A stretch of 64,000 bases of DNA from Liolophura sinensis. Its lineage: Eukaryota > Mollusca > Polyplacophora > Chitonida > Chitonidae. The stretch is taken from the NCBI RefSeq assembly GCF_032854445.1, contig NC_088300.1, positions 45,112,984-45,176,983 on the forward strand, written 5' to 3'. Each line of letters starts with the position of its first letter. The stretch's first letter is position 1. This document shows, piece after piece, positions 1-13,386 of the stretch. Made by a program: the position numbers and the translations under genes. A model generated the notes under the pieces. It was not told the DNA's origin. It searched no databases and was given only the letters and a program-made list of their open reading frames with translations.

Positions 1-1559
1 GATTGATGAACTACAGGGGTGAGACACAACTAATATTTGAGTGTATGCGTAAGATGTGGAACTGATAATCATATCATCCAATAAAGATGAAGTAATATGA
101 AATGTAAAGACACTGGCTTACACACAGTAGGAAGAGGGGGTGATAAAGGTATAGGCAGCATATCCGATCACTAAGGTGTGGTGTAGATAATGCAACATTT
201 CACTAATTACAGGTGTGTACATGTGCAAGGTATGTAATGTGAAACTCACGGTACACATCGTTAGTAATAATGATCTGATTTGACATAAGACAAGGGTCGA
301 CTCAGTATCATACATGTGCAGATATAAGGCTCAGGCTCTGTTCTCATTGGATGTAGATGAATGACATAAGAAGACTTTCTTCTCATAGTACTGTGGTGTA
401 TGCTATATATATGACGCAATTTTTTTGCCATTTAAAAAAAAAAAAAAGAAAATGTACGGTAGCAGTAATGGTACGTGTGATGAAACGCTAGTTCAGCCGT
501 GTGTATGGTAAAAGCTGTCAAGGCATATGTCAGTTTTCTCATGAGGAAAAGCCTGTGGTTATTTCAAATGGTTTCATTAAACCAAGATATATCACTTAAC
601 AATTAAGTTATTATGGGACCCTCAATGCACATTTGTTATAACCATTTGCAGTCATTGTCTCATCATCATGTTTATGGTTTCCCAATTATTCTTGATTAGT
701 TTTGATTTTGTCCAGTATGTAATTATATACAATGATGTCATAAAACAAAAAGCCTCTTGATGCAAACTTGATTAGACGGGCATACTATTATACCTGTCTG
801 TAATGGCCCAGGCGAACGGTGAATACTGACACCTGGTATAATGCCTTTAATTAGCTTACCTGTTGAACATGTGCATGTCAACTGTGCATGTATAAGATAT
901 GCTCAGCCTCAGCTCTGAAGTAATGAATGCCTTGGATACCAGTGTAATTATCACCTGTTCTAGAGTTCCTAGGGATTTTACCTGTAATTAGCTATATCAG
1001 GGTAAAAAGGAAGTGTATAATATTAACATATGGAGAGGACACGAGGACTTACATCTACTTTATAAAACCATTTTATTATTTATGGAAAGGTGAAGTGTTA
1101 GGATTTCCTTCACTAATAAAAGTGATAAAAAAAGTTTTCACTCAAATATTTATACTTTTGTTATTCTGGTTTGATATTTTACACTCAGATGCCATGACGT
1201 CAAAAAAAAAACAAACAAAAAAAACACACATTTCGTTTTTAATCTGTTGTGCTACAACTTGAAAGACACGACATAAAATCCTTCTATTAGCAAGTACTAG
1301 AAATAAACAGAATATTGCACATTGAAGGAAGCTTGAATCCCACAAACATTGCTCTCGTGAAAAGTGGAAAGGGTAAAGCGAGCTGTTTTCACGTTTTGTC
1401 ATTTATCATTTCCACCTCCAAAATTAATGGTGTTCAACCTTCACTGTGCAAAGTTTGTTTATTATTTATAGTTTGCTTATATGAATGAATAAAATTGTTG
1501 AAAGATATGATGTGGTGAGATATGTTCTGCTGATGATGATCAAATTTGATGTTACACAT
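1..1559. other. No gene seen; AT-rich noncoding DNA
   Basis: No open frame here looks coding. The stretch holds only simple features: an A-run at about 434-447 and an A-rich run at 1202-1225. A single TGACGTCA octamer occurs at 1195-1202, which is expected about once by chance in a window of this size. I see no repeat copy that I recognise. Confidence 0.5.
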
Positions 1560-1738
1560 ATCCTAAGTGTTTGACCTTTTTGAATATGAAAGAGCAACAT
1601 TCGGTGGAATTTATGCTCAATTTTGAGCAGATTTTGGAGACAACCCAGACAGTATACACATAATAATACCTAATATATGCTTGAATATGCTTGAATAACC
1701 ACCCTGCAAACATGCGAGAAGGTTGCAGAATTACAGTA
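1560..1738 (+). mobile_element. MITE-like element, copy 1 (unnamed family)
   Basis: This is a short noncoding element with imperfect terminal inverted repeats. The left end reads like TTTGACCTTTTTG and the right end GAGAAGGTTGCAGAATTACAG, which is its approximate reverse complement. Between them are family-specific stretches, AATTTATGCTCA, ATTTTGGAGACA and ATGCTTGAATAA. The same stretches occur, reversed, in the element at 2068-2275 and, more diverged, at 17785-17970. It has no coding capacity. I infer a non-autonomous DNA transposon; the superfamily is not determined, although TA next to the outer CTGTAATTC would fit a TA target. Confidence 0.5.
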
Positions 1739-1740
1739 CA

Positions 1741-2067
1741 TTGTAAACTGTTTGATTAATGATCGGCTGTTCTAGCTGTATTTGGTTTGATAGCACAGTT
1801 ATACTCAAACATGTCAAAAGTCGCACAAAAACATGATATTCACTGAAGGCACTTGTTGATAACAATATGTACTTAAAGGTGACAGGAAGAAATGATATTA
1901 AGGATATGATATATGCTCCTCTAATAAGGAATTTAATATGTTACACACGTAAGCACGACGTAAAAATGATTGAGATTTTTATATATTTTATCATAATTTT
2001 ATCATATTTTTAAAACTATGAACTACAGGTCGTCATTGAAAACTATTGTTGATAGGAATATACAGAT
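1741..2067. other. No feature seen between two MITE-like copies
   Basis: This is AT-rich spacer between two oppositely oriented copies of the same inverted-repeat element. Nothing else is recognisable in it. Confidence 0.5.
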
Positions 2068-2275
2068 ACTGTAATTCTTCAACCTTTTTGCGAGTTTGCA
2101 AGGTGTTTATTCAAGCATATTCTGAAGGCATTATTCTGTGCTGATGGGTAAAATTATACTATTGTATACAACCCAGTGAATGTAGTTTTGTCTCCAAAAT
2201 AAAATTAAAAATGTTCATAAATTGCAATGAAAGTTTGCTGTTTCATATGCAAAAAGATTAAGGAATTGGAATACA
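2068..2275 (-). mobile_element. MITE-like element, copy 2, inverted
   Basis: The left end is CTGTAATTCTTCAACCTTTT and the right end is GCAAAAAGATTAAGGAATTGG, forming terminal inverted repeats of about 23 bp with a few mismatches. Read on the minus strand, the interior matches copy 1 (shared AATTTATGAACA, TTTTGGAGACAAAACTACA, ATGCTTGAATAAACACC). It lies about 330 bp from copy 1 in the opposite orientation. It has no open frame and is probably a non-autonomous DNA transposon. Confidence 0.55.
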
Positions 2276-3330
2276 AATAAATTGCCATTTCAATGTTTTC
2301 GGAAGGCCTGATATTGTGAATGTTCCTCTGAAGGAATTTGGTATGCGATACATACATCTATGACATAGTCATGATCAGCTTTTATGTACTTGGTTGATAT
2401 CACAGGTCAAAGCCATTTTTTAATAAATCTATGAATGTCATTGAAGTAGATAAAGATGTACATAAAATGACAAGCATGTGTTATGAAGGACTCATATTTA
2501 AGATACGGTACTTTTCTTACAAGAAATTTTACATGTTACTCATAATAATAATGATCAGTTGTACTTGGTTTGGTATCCCATACAAATTTCCTAGCCGCTG
2601 CAATAATACATCATTTAAACGTGGCATGTTTAACTCATTTACCTCTTTGCGTAGGAGTCGTTGTGTTGAGGCTGTATTGCGTTGATGTATCCTGACTATC
2701 AGTAATTGGACAACAGAAGTGAATGAAATGTAGGCCAATATGCCCTACTTAACCTGGCATCTGTGGATGACTTTAGTCTGAATTCACCAGTTGATTCTGG
2801 GAGCATTATGAGAGATGTGGTATGACCAGAATTTATATTAGCCAATCAGTGTCAGGGATCCATCCTTGTGTCGATCTGGAAAGGTTCAGGCATTGTATAC
2901 CACAAGGGTCAATATAGAAAACAATGCAAACATGTGCTAAGTGAAGAAGTTCCATGGTAACCTGGCCGAGAGATAGTGGACGTTTCCATAACCTTTTTGT
3001 TTTGTGTTCTAGGCAAACTTGGGAATATGAGGCTTGCCACAAGCTAATCATCCTTGTACGAAATCTCGTGATATTGGCAACAAACATAAAACCAAATAGG
3101 AAGAAGATAGGAAAGAGTCAGATGTGTGTACAGTAGGAAGAGAAAACAGGGGAATGTGCTCTGGCATCATGGATGTTCACTTTTATGGACATCAATAAAA
3201 GCATGTCTGTACATGTTCATGTCATTAAGCATTTTCTCTGAAGAAAAACATCTGAAATATTTGAGAATTCCAATAGATAAATCCAATGCCAATAGATTAA
3301 ACAGATACACACATTTATAATAATTGGCGA
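2276..3330. other. No gene seen
   Basis: Short open frames here (up to 84 codons) have no recognisable motif, no splice context I can defend and no compositional change. I treat the stretch as noncoding spacer. Confidence 0.45.
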
Positions 3331-3577
3331 CCTCTGTGGACGAGGTGGTTAGCAAGTCACTGTGGTGCAATGACCAAGGAGCTTCTCACCAATGCAATCG
3401 ATGCTGGATTCTTGTCAAGTCATGCATGGGAATGTCTGCCAGCCACCTGCAGATTTTTGTGAGTTTCCTCCAGGCTCTGCCTGGTTTCCTCCCATCGTGA
3501 TGTTTGCTGCCATCATATAAGTGGAATATTTTTGAGTACGGTGTAAAACGCCAATTAAATGAATAAATAGATAAATT
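3331..3577 (+). mobile_element. SINE family A, near full length
   Basis: This is a tRNA-derived SINE. It begins with a Pol III type head (CTCTGTGG-CGAGGTGGTTAG, then CAATGAC-CAGGAGC-TCTCACCAATGC). It continues with the middle module (GTTTCCTCC-GGCTCTGCCTGG) and ends with the tail GAATATTTTTGAGTACGG, TGTAAAACGCCAAT and AAAT-type repeats. It is diverged from the other copies in the window, including loss of the clean B box. No clear target-site duplication is visible. The 60-100 codon frames crossing it are not genes. Confidence 0.85.
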
Positions 3578-5364
3578 TATAATGCGAGTGTATATTTCTT
3601 CTGAAACAATTTTGGTCATTTATGATAATGGTGAAAGTTGCAGATATTTATTCCACAGCATTATGTATGTATTATTATAAAAACTGTTTTACAATGAGCA
3701 CTTTGAAAAATAAGAAAATTAACTTTTGTTGCCAGTAGAAGAAACTGTTTTTGTTTTGATCTTTCTACCTGGCAGGTGGCATCCAGTGTAGTTTCTGAGG
3801 TCATGTGATACCCTCAGTTATTCAGGTATCATTAAAGGATATTATCTCACAAAATATCCATGTGATGCCATCTTAAACAGGCACATCTTTTGTTACAGCG
3901 CATCTTTTTGTTACTTTATTTTTGTTGTTGTTGTTGTGTTTTTTCTTCATCATGATTTAAATCGATTGGAGAACAGATGAGCGGAAATAAAAGTCTACAT
4001 AGAAGCAATATACCCCTACTGTAATGTTTTAATACATGTACATCAGACTCATGCTGACATTTGTAAGATATGCTATGTTACTGGAAAAAACAACTGTTTC
4101 ACCAGCATGAACTTGATCATACAACAGTGTGCATGTAACAAGTGATTATGCTAGAATACATCATTTTTCTGGAAATTTGAAGTGAAAGGTTTTATATGAA
4201 CATGAAAGAGATTGATCGTTGGGTTTGATCATCTACATGAAATCATTTGCTGGAATTGTCAATGGACTGAATGTTGAGTAGATCCGCAAAAGCTCAGGAG
4301 ATTGTTTTGCGGTATATTTTTCTCTGTAGCTGTTAATGTAATGGCACTTTTGGCATGCTCGTTCTTCTGAGGCTTCTGCAGGGATTTTTGGTTCTTTTTC
4401 TTAGTTTGTAAGAGGTGGCTGTTACAATATTTTGATTGATACGCTTTATTCACTATGCACGGCAAGAAATGTCATAGAGGTTTTGAATGCAGATGTAAAA
4501 TGCAACATCATGAAAATAGGTACATGCATATTCTTTTATTATTCCTGAATGATAACTGTATTGTAGAAATCAAGTGTGATGTTGTTTTAATTTTGCTGGA
4601 AACTCATTTTGAAAGGTACTCGTAATAAGTGAGGCTGTGTTTTTCTCCTGAATTTCCCGTGAGATCTTCTTTTCATTGGCTCTTATCATTTGAATTGTTA
4701 GCTTTTTTTTTGGTAAATTATAGGCCGCATTCATCTTAAGTGAATATGGAAAAATGCCATCCTAAATTCTACTTCATATCTCCTGTGTGTATTCACGGAG
4801 CGAGAGAAACCCGACATTTCCAAGCTCGGGTAAAATCTCTATGTCTTCCAGAGGCATTAAATGCCTGTACAGGGTTTTTCTGTTTTTAGGAGTGCAGACA
4901 AATGAGCACTGGACTCATCATGACCACATCACTGACCTTCTCTCTCCACTCAAATATCCCCTTTTCTCTCTCTGGATTATCTCGTTCAGTTGTCACCTGT
5001 TGACAGGTGTGATGTCTGACAGTAACTCTCCTGCTGACTGTAAATTAGAGTCTTGACAATCAAGCTCATGGCCAGGGATAATCGCATCTGTGTTGTCCCA
5101 GGGCATGTCCAACCAGCTCAGTCCAGATTCCAGTCTCTATTATGTTACTTCTGATTTAATACTGGCTGAGATTATTAGGGATAGGCCTCTGCGGCTTTAT
5201 GGATTCTAATGGCAGAAAGCATTCATCAGCACTCATGTGAGCATTCAGGTCTTGCATGAAGTATGTTCATTGGAGATTACTTACCTTTCATTAATGTACA
5301 ATAGTACATCACATGCGGAAAAGGTAGCCAGTTACGTGTAACTGCCGATTGCTTTCTAGTTTCC
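3578..5364. other. No gene seen
   Basis: Noncoding by inspection. A few T-rich runs occur (3901-3950, 4690-4720). Open frames of up to 89 codons, such as 4787-5056, have no recognisable domain. Nothing repetitive stands out. Confidence 0.45.
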
Positions 5365-5455
5365 TGTATTAATAAAGCTGAAGATCGTCATATGATTTGA
5401 AATATTCTTTACGTATGGTGTTAAACACCAATGGAGTAAAAAAATAAATAAATAT
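5365..5455 (+). mobile_element. SINE family A, 3' remnant
   Basis: Only the last third of the SINE remains and it is degraded: a piece like GTTTCCTGT-TTAATAAAGCTG, then TGAAATATTCTTTACGTATGG, TTAAACACCAATGGAG and AAAT repeats. Old and 5' truncated. Confidence 0.6.
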
Positions 5456-6116
5456 CGAAGATAAACACTATCTCTCCAAAATATCTTTATCTGTCCTACA
5501 GGCAGGTTATTATAATCCTTCTGCTTTTAAACCTGGCAAAGAATCATTGGCTATAGTAAATGAACATCAAAACATTAACATCTTTGTAATGGCTTTGCTT
5601 TGGAGCACAAAGTATGCGTGTAAGAATCATCTGCACTTTGCGTTGACTTTTGCGTTTTTGGCCAGATCATCCCAGGACCTTAATTGTCTGTTGTATCAAG
5701 TAGACAAATCAAGAGCAGAAGCTGTATATTGGTGGCCTGGTGGTCACTGGGCCTTTCCTGTATGAACAACCTATTATGGGCTGTGTCCCTGTAACAACGA
5801 CTGATTTGTCCGGCTTCGCAATTGTCTGGCCACGGCCTTGTACAGTATCCAGTGGAATGTTTTGATTGGTGTTCAGGCCAATCTCGTTCCCGAGCTAGTG
5901 AAGGTCTTCACTCCTGCCTATCCTGTGAGGCTCGAGTTTGTCACTGTGATCACTGTCCCGCTAGACCACTTCTGTCTCCCATACGTCTGATGCTGGTGTT
6001 AATTGTGTCCACCTTGGCATTACAGGAAATCCCTGAGAAATGTAGCTCCCAGGATTGGTGTCAGTTCGTTTTTATCCTTGGACTCACTCTGCGTTGACTA
6101 GGATCCTTGACTAGGG

Positions 6117-6348
6117 GTGCCTCGGTGGCTTGTTGTTTAGCATGCTAGTTTAGCACAATGACCTGGGAGCCTCTCACCAATGTGGTCACTGTGAGTCAAG
6201 TCTAGCCAATGCTGGTTTCCTGTCAGATTGTATAGGGTCTGTCAGCAACCTGTTGATCACTGTGGATTTCACTATAATGCTGGCCACCATGGTATAAGTG
6301 AATTATTCTTGAGTGCATCCTAAAACACCAATGAAATAAATAAATTAT
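6117..6348 (+). mobile_element. SINE family A, with internal deletion
   Basis: The head and middle are recognisable: CTCGGTGGCTTG, CACAATGACCTGGGAGCC, CTCACCAATGTGGTC. The tail is TATAATGCTGGCCACCATGG, TATAAGTGAATTATTCTTGA, then AAACACCAATGAAAT. The GGGCTCTGCCCGG segment before the tail is missing. It is an old copy with no clear duplicated target site. Confidence 0.8.
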
Positions 6349-9300
6349 CCATGACTACAATAATCCAAGTTGCATGTACCCAATTTACCAGATATTCAGA
6401 GCTCTGTTGATCTTTTGAGGGTGATGGGGTGATATTTAACTGAACTTTCAGTTCAAAAAAAAAATCTCAAATGAACTTTATTTGCCTCAAAAATGCACAT
6501 TAGTCGGCAGATTTTCAGACCAAATACTGTATTTCTGGGTACTCCTCCATAAAAGTTGATTTTATATCATTTCTTGTTTTTGTATGTCTTGATTGACTTT
6601 ATAAAGCATAAAAAAAAAAACAACCCTTTACGATTACAGGCAAAGTACAGCTGACCAAGATCCCATCCTGCGGGGGCTGCTGTTTATAGTCAGTTGTGTA
6701 TCATTACAAAAACATTTTGACCATCAGTAATGTCAGTCTGTTTGCCTCTGATTTAGCAAATCTGTCTGTAATATTGTTATATGACTGCATATTATTGAGA
6801 GAAGGGCAGGTTGTCTGTTGACATTGGTAATTTATGAAATCTTGCCTAACAACTGAATCACCTGGCAGTCAGACAATATTGTTGTGAAGGAGAGAAATGT
6901 CTTGTGTAACTTTTCTGCTCCATTGCCTGAGTGCTGTGTCAATGTAAAAGTCTGTTGTGGTCATAAACAAGAGTAGTGAACTTAAGCTTTCTGTTTAAAG
7001 GAAAAGGCCACTTAAAATCAATGTAGGCATCATTAGCGAGACTACTGTGCATAAAACTGTGCATAAAAATAGTTTTATATAATTTTTTAGATTTATTTTA
7101 AGAGAGTTGTCAAAACGCATTCTGAGCAGGGCTTTATGGACCATACTACCAGTGTTTAGAAACTCTTATGTCACAGGAAGTTTTTTTTAACTGTAAACAC
7201 GATACTAACTGTTGGAATAGACCTTTTTCTACATGAGAAAAAGATTACTGAAATAATGTTCCCAATAATTCCTTCGTTTCTGCAAAACATTAAAGGAAAA
7301 TAGACAATGTGAAATCAGGGTTCCTAAACACCGTCAATATGACCAATAAAGCCCACCATAGAATTCAAACATTTGAATGTGTTGAGCGCTCTTCAATTCT
7401 TCGAAAAAGATAAATGTATAACAGTTTCTGTTTTCTATCTGATGAACTTTACTCCATATTTTAGCTTTCTTTTGCTTTAAGAGTGTTTATCAACCATATA
7501 TCTTTCTAAAATATATCTTGATGACTTAAACATTAAGCTGACTAGAAGACATATCACTTTGTGTGCCAAATTGATTTTATAATCTTCTACAGGCTGTATT
7601 AAGTAAATCAGTAGGCGATTGACCATGTAAATCACATATATGTCATTGTTCTTACTGACCAAATAATTTGAGATTTTGCAAAATATGGCAGAATGATTTT
7701 TTTTTCGGTAAAGGTGGAAAATGTGTCAGTTCTAAGTGGCTGTTGGTTTTTTCCTTTCTGGCTGATCTGTTGAGACTGGCATGTTGATGATTTGTTATCA
7801 ATATCTACATAAATCCACGGGGACCCTGCGTGCTTGCGTTAACAGTGTCATCCATTCGTGAACCATCTGTCTCTGTCATTCCAATCCCGAACAGAAGCTG
7901 TTAATTATTCAACAGGATTGGAAGCATAATACCAAGCATCCTTTGTTCCTCAATCTTCCGTTCATGGATGGCACTTGGTAATTTTGTGTAAATGTTTTAA
8001 CAGAGGTGTGCTATGTGTGGTTTTCAGAATAGCTTGCAAAAGGAGCAGGAAGCTCTTTTATTGGCTGATGTATCAGAAAAAGATGAAGAGAAAGCGGTGT
8101 TTGCATGAAACACAAACTTGTCCATACCCGTATATGTATGCCACTCAAGCTGGCTGGCCATCTCATTGTGAGTTGCTTTAAAAATGGCACTTTCTGCTGC
8201 TGGCACTCAGCGCTCAGGTTACAGAAAGGAAACATGACTGGTTGGCTGGGTGTCAGTATAATGTGATTGGGCGGGGTGTCATGTCTGATGTCTTCGGCGT
8301 GATATGACGGTAGCACTATGACTGAAAAATTGCTTAGTATGAGGGACGTGTGACAATGCTTGATTCAACAACAAATGTGCAGCAGAACATTTGTACTAAT
8401 ATGTTTGGGAGTCAAGATTCTTACACACCAGACACATCATTCAATCTTCACTTGTATCTTGTGATGGATGCTTTTGATACCACCAAATAGGCATGATGAA
8501 TGACCCTATGGTATTGACTCAGACCAATGACAGATATCTGACAGTGCTGATTTCCATCAAATCTCTGTTGATGTTCAGCCCGGTGGTTATAAATGATCGA
8601 ATTCTATTGGGCTTGTGATGCTCTCCCTGATTGGTCGCTGTTGGTGCTTGTACAAACACCCTGATCATGTTTACTGATGGGTACATTTCCTAAGACTCCC
8701 CACTACCCCTACTCTGCCTGCTCACGTCTGCTCAGTGAGCAAGTAGTCTGCATGCTTTGCCCAGCCACATTTCACACGTTTATAGATTTGTCTCCGACAA
8801 TCACACCGCATTGGGTGATGTTTGAACTTGATCTTTGTGTGCCTGTTGATTCTTCTTTTATGAAGGGGATTTTTTTTCCCAGGGTTATAATGATAATGTT
8901 TTATGCATGATGTTGTGCAGAGGGTTAATTATTTATATGCCATTTACTAACTACCACAGTAATAGGTTTCAACAGACGAATACCATATGTGCTATCAAAC
9001 CAATGGTAATGGCATTATGTAATGTGAGAAGACAGCTTATGTATCCTTGTGTGTTGTAAAGCAATGTACATACCACTTAAATGTGGTTAGAAAACGGTTG
9101 TAATGGCTTGATTATAGCATATGTAGAGGTAATTTATGGAAATATTGTATGGACAGATGGATCATGGAATATAAAGACCTAGCACCTATATATGATACCT
9201 GTAATGGTGCGTATGTATATAAGTGATCTTACTTGCATGTTTTTTTTTTGTGTGTTTTTTTTTTTTTTTTGTTTTTTTTTTGGGGCTTGCTGGGGGCTCA

Positions 9301-10284
9301 GGGGGAATTCACGTTGCATCTCAGTTAAAATTATCAAATCATCTGTTTGGAATGGTTTTAAGCTATCAAAAATGTTTCATTTCATAATTTGTTTGAACTA
9401 GTGTAAAATGAGCTACGGATAGATATCAATATATTGACAACAGTAGCCAGTGAATGATGAATTTCAGAATGTACTCATATGGGAAAAGATGAATTAGTGA
9501 AACAGCACTTTAAAGAAGTGGGGACATGCATTAAATCATCAAACTTTGAGGTTACAAAAACGCATCATGTTATCTTTTTCAAGGACTTAATTTTCTCCTT
9601 AGGCATTTTTATGTGTGATATGTTTTGAGGGGGTGGAAGAGGGTGGCTGCTAAATTTATGATGTAATACAGATGTATTATATAATGTACACATGTTGCAC
9701 ATGTGGAGATGCAGATATTATACAATACATTGTATGAACATCTTTCATAATAGTCACATTTAATGTGCATCGTACACATAGAAAACACAGACCTTGTTGT
9801 GTCAGTAGACACATGCATAACAGAGACAGATCCCATTATTTAAAGATACCGATGTATGTATAGAAAAGAACATAAAAATGTTGTGTCTTTCAGATGCTAA
9901 TGGGCTTGTTGTGGTTAGAGAACGACAGCTTTGTCTCCCATAATTGAGCATGTAGGTTTTATGGCGAGTTTCATCTTTGGCCAAATTGTCACATTTGTCC
10001 ACGAGGCCTAGCAGCCTGTGACTATCCTACAGCAATGAGGTGTCACATCAAACAGAAGGGCTGACATCACTCCAGCCCTTTTCACTTCATTAAGCTCTGG
10101 ATCAGTGGTTAACCTGACAAAGGGAATACAGTACCATTGTTCCAAAGCTCAATCGTTCATGAGGTTATCGTGGGCACACAGGTAGAACTGCTTAACATCT
10201 CCTCCAGCAGATTTTGTCTTTTTCACCTAGATTTCAAGTGAGATAGTTGCACCAAAAGCCACATGACAACTTTCATTTCATCTG
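6349..10284. other. No gene seen; about 3.9 kb noncoding
   Basis: I find no convincing exon. A dispersed-repeat fragment at about 6476-6530 resembles sequences at 17720, 26820 and 30750. A T/G run lies at 9240-9281. The open frame at 8011-8316 (101 codons, minus strand) has no recognisable motif and low-complexity surroundings. Confidence 0.45.
9240..9281 (+). repeat. T-rich simple repeat
   Basis: A run of T interrupted by GTGTG and single G. A simple low-complexity tract; it creates the phenylalanine-rich part of a spurious open frame. Confidence 0.9.
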
Positions 10285-10299
10285 ATGGCAGCCAGTATT

Positions 10300-11468
10300 C
10301 TTTCCCAGCCGATGATGGTAATCTCCATTCAGAATCTGTGGGTTGGTCTACGAGCTAGTGGTTCCCCTCCATTAACAGTTTCCATAAATGTTGATGCTGC
10401 AAGAGGTAATTATCACCATCCATTCTCTAAATGGGCTGCTAAATCAAACCTAATGGTTGCCCTTCATCCTCATTCATGGGCTGCTCTCCCAGTTGAATTT
10501 TACCCTTCTTCCGGAGTCTATGGGTTACTCTCCCAGTTGATGGTCACTTTTCATCCTCAGTCTCCCAGCTGATGACCACCCTTCATTCTCATTCAATGGG
10601 CTGCTCTCCTAACTGATAGCCACCCTTACTCCTGAACCTATGGGTTGCTCTCCCAGCTGATGTTCACCCTTCATCCCGAGTCGATGGGTTGCTTTCTCAG
10701 TTGACGGTCACCATCCTCAGTGAATGACCTGCTCTCCCAGTTGATGGTCACTTTTCACCCTTAATCAAAGGGTTACTCTCCCAGTTCATGGTCACTTTTC
10801 ATCGTCAGTCTCCCAGCTGATGACCACCCTTCATTCTCATTCAATGGGCTGCTCTCCTAACTGATAGTCACCCTTCCTCCTGAACCTATGGGTTGCACTC
10901 CCAGCTGATGTTCACCCTTCATCCCGAGTCGATGGTTTGCTTTCTCAGTTGACGGTCACCATCCTCAGTGAATGACCTGCTCTCCCAGTTGATGGTCACT
11001 TTTCACCCTTAATCAAAGGGTTACTCTCCCAGTTGATGGTCACTTTTCATCCTCAGTCTCCCAGCTGATGACCACCCTTCATTCTCATTCAATGGGCTGC
11101 TCTCCTAACTGATGTTCACCCTTCCTCCTGAACCTATGGGTTGCACTCCCAGCTGATGTTCACCCTTCATCCCGAGTCGATGGGTTGCTTTCTCAGTTGA
11201 CGGTCACCATCCTCAGTGAATGACCTGCTCTCCCAGTTGATGGTCACTTTTCACCCTTAATCAAAGGGTTACTCTCCCAGTTGATGGTCACTTTCATCCT
11301 CAATCAACGGGCCACTGTCGCAGTTGATGGTCACTTTTCATCCTCAGTCATAGGGCTATTCTCCCAGCTGATAGTCATCCTTCATCCTCGGTTAGTGGTT
11401 TGCTGTTCTAGCGGTTGGTCACCCTTCATGCTTAATCAATTGGCTGCTGTAAGAGCTGATAGAATCTT
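10300..11468 (+). repeat. Minisatellite with 248 bp higher-order unit
   Basis: The basic unit is about 40-44 bp, of the form CTCCCAGTTGATGGTCAC, TTTTCATCCTCAGTCAATGG, GCTGCT. Units have diverged and then been copied in blocks: the marker TCTCCCAGCTGATGACC starts at 10561, 10809 and 11057, exactly 248 bp apart both times. The flanks (10300-10540 and 11285-11468) hold older, more diverged single units. The open frames at 10285-10572 and 11281-11475 come from this array and are not evidence of a gene. Confidence 0.85.
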
Positions 11469-11470
11469 TT

Positions 11471-13309
11471 ATTAAATAGAGCTGATAAAGTCTATCCTCT
11501 GGCACTGGTCGTTATCAGCTAAAGTACTTGTATGTGGAAATTTTAATGTGAACATGAAGAAGGATTTGGTATGTGTTTTACAGCTGTCCCAAGTTACATG
11601 TATGTGAACCTATATGTAGTCTTCATGATCAGCTACATGTAGTAAGTCATATATTAAGGTCCTTCCCTTCCAGATATGTGTACATTACCTTATCATTGTC
11701 AATGCTGTGTCAGTGTAGATGACAGCATGAGGGGATATGACAGTATAAGACAGATATGACAGTGTGAGGAGATATGACAGTGTGAGCCTCCTCTGCCTGG
11801 TGCCTATGATGCCCTGGGGGTAATTTCACTTCGGACAGCGTTTCATTACTAAAAGCTGATAACAGTTACAATAATAGGACATGGACAATCATTATAAAGC
11901 CCCACGCTATCTTGGTATCGATTGTTCTTGATTTCTGGTAGGAAGAAAAAAAAAAATAAGAGAGAATTGGCAAAATATTATATTATATATATTCTTACAA
12001 ATTGCATTCTGTAGCTGTGAAGCCAAATGAACAGGAAATTGACTGTGGGAAGGACAGATGATTTTATGGATAGTGCAGATTCCTTTAATAATTTACAATT
12101 CCCAGCAGTTCCTTTGCGACATGTCTACACATTGTCTGCACCATCTAAAAGCTGTTCGATACTTGATGACAGGGTAATCAAGGATATTAGAGGTTATCAA
12201 ATAATGCTGTCTATTGTGGTGAGAGGTTTAATTCAAGAAACCGAAAAAAGATGTACTTTTTTTAGGACAACTCTTCTTTTCTGTTAAGTGCTTTCAAGGA
12301 GTGCAGTGCCACCAAGCATTTTTCATCAGTTGCACAATCTTTTTCTTTGTTCGCAGCATTCCAGTGCAGTTTTTGGCTCAACCCTGTGAAGGTGGAATAC
12401 GCATCCTGCCCCACCTTTCATTGCCAAATGCTGCGTTACATGTACTTCATGTAATGTATCACCTGCAGGATGCCAGGGGCACTCAGCATTATAGCTCACT
12501 CTCGTACAACAGAATGAGCCTCCAAATATCACCCCCCCCCCCACCCCTCAACCCCTCAACCCCAACTCTCTGTTCACCTGATTTACTGTACACAAGCCTG
12601 AAAGTCGAAATTCTCAAATGGACATGCCGCTGCATTAGGCCAGAGCTCATCCCAAACATGCAAATCAGGTGAAGAAATACCCTTTTTTACACAGTTTCTT
12701 TCAGGGTTGAGTTAGAGGGATGAGTGCCATGAGAGGGTTAAGGTTAGGAAAGTTCACACAGCTTTCAGCTGTGCTTGCCAGACAGTCTTTCACCAATCTC
12801 AGCTCTCTTTTCCTCCCAGCCCTCACACCCTCAATCTCTCTCTTCTAGTGGATTTCTGATCCACACAGGTCTCTCCACAAAGACATATGTCTTCTTGTAA
12901 TCCATTAGCTGCTACCGGCTGGTTATTGTGATGTACATGCACAGAGAAATCTTTATGTACATTCACATGTATGGAAATAAGAAACATTAAGCACTTTCAT
13001 CAAATTCACATAAGTGAGCAATTTCCAAGAATGTTCCTTCAGTCAATAAAAGCATCTATACATCCAGTCACTTCCCTGTGAAACAGACTGTGGTTAAGTG
13101 GTTAGAAACTGCTTGACTTTCAGTTGCGAGGATACCTTAAGGTGTCGGTGCACACTTAGTCTTGGACAGGAAGTTTGTAAATTCCCTTTCTCTCATTGTT
13201 CATGAAATCTTTGTGAAAATAAACAGTCGATGACTCTCGGTCATTTGTGCAACCAAACATTTATTGTAGACCATCTGTGCATCATATGCGCGTCCATGTA
13301 CACACATAA
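11471..13309. other. No gene seen; minor simple repeats
   Basis: Contains a small diverged tandem of GATATGACAGTGTGAG-like units at about 11718-11787 and a C-rich tract at 12532-12570 (CCCC runs, CAACCCCT repeats). The 123-codon frame at 12301-12672 runs across the C-rich tract, has no recognisable domain and is probably chance. Confidence 0.45.
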
Positions 13310-13386
13310 AACTGGCTGCCATCATATAAGTTGAAAATTCTTCAAATGCAGCAATAAAATAAATATATTCGTGTAAATAAATAAAT
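13310..13386 (+). mobile_element. SINE family A, 3' tail remnant
   Basis: A short degraded tail: GGCTGCCATCATATAAGTTG, AAAATTCTTCAAATGCAGCA, then AAAT and ATA repeats. The rest of the element is missing or unrecognisable. Confidence 0.5.

Noticed and set aside
1195-1202. TGACGTCA, a consensus CRE site
   Set aside because: About one such octamer is expected by chance in 64 kb, and no promoter is near.
12301-12672. 123-codon frame with a proline-rich stretch
   Set aside because: The proline stretch is a C-run and the rest has no recognisable domain.
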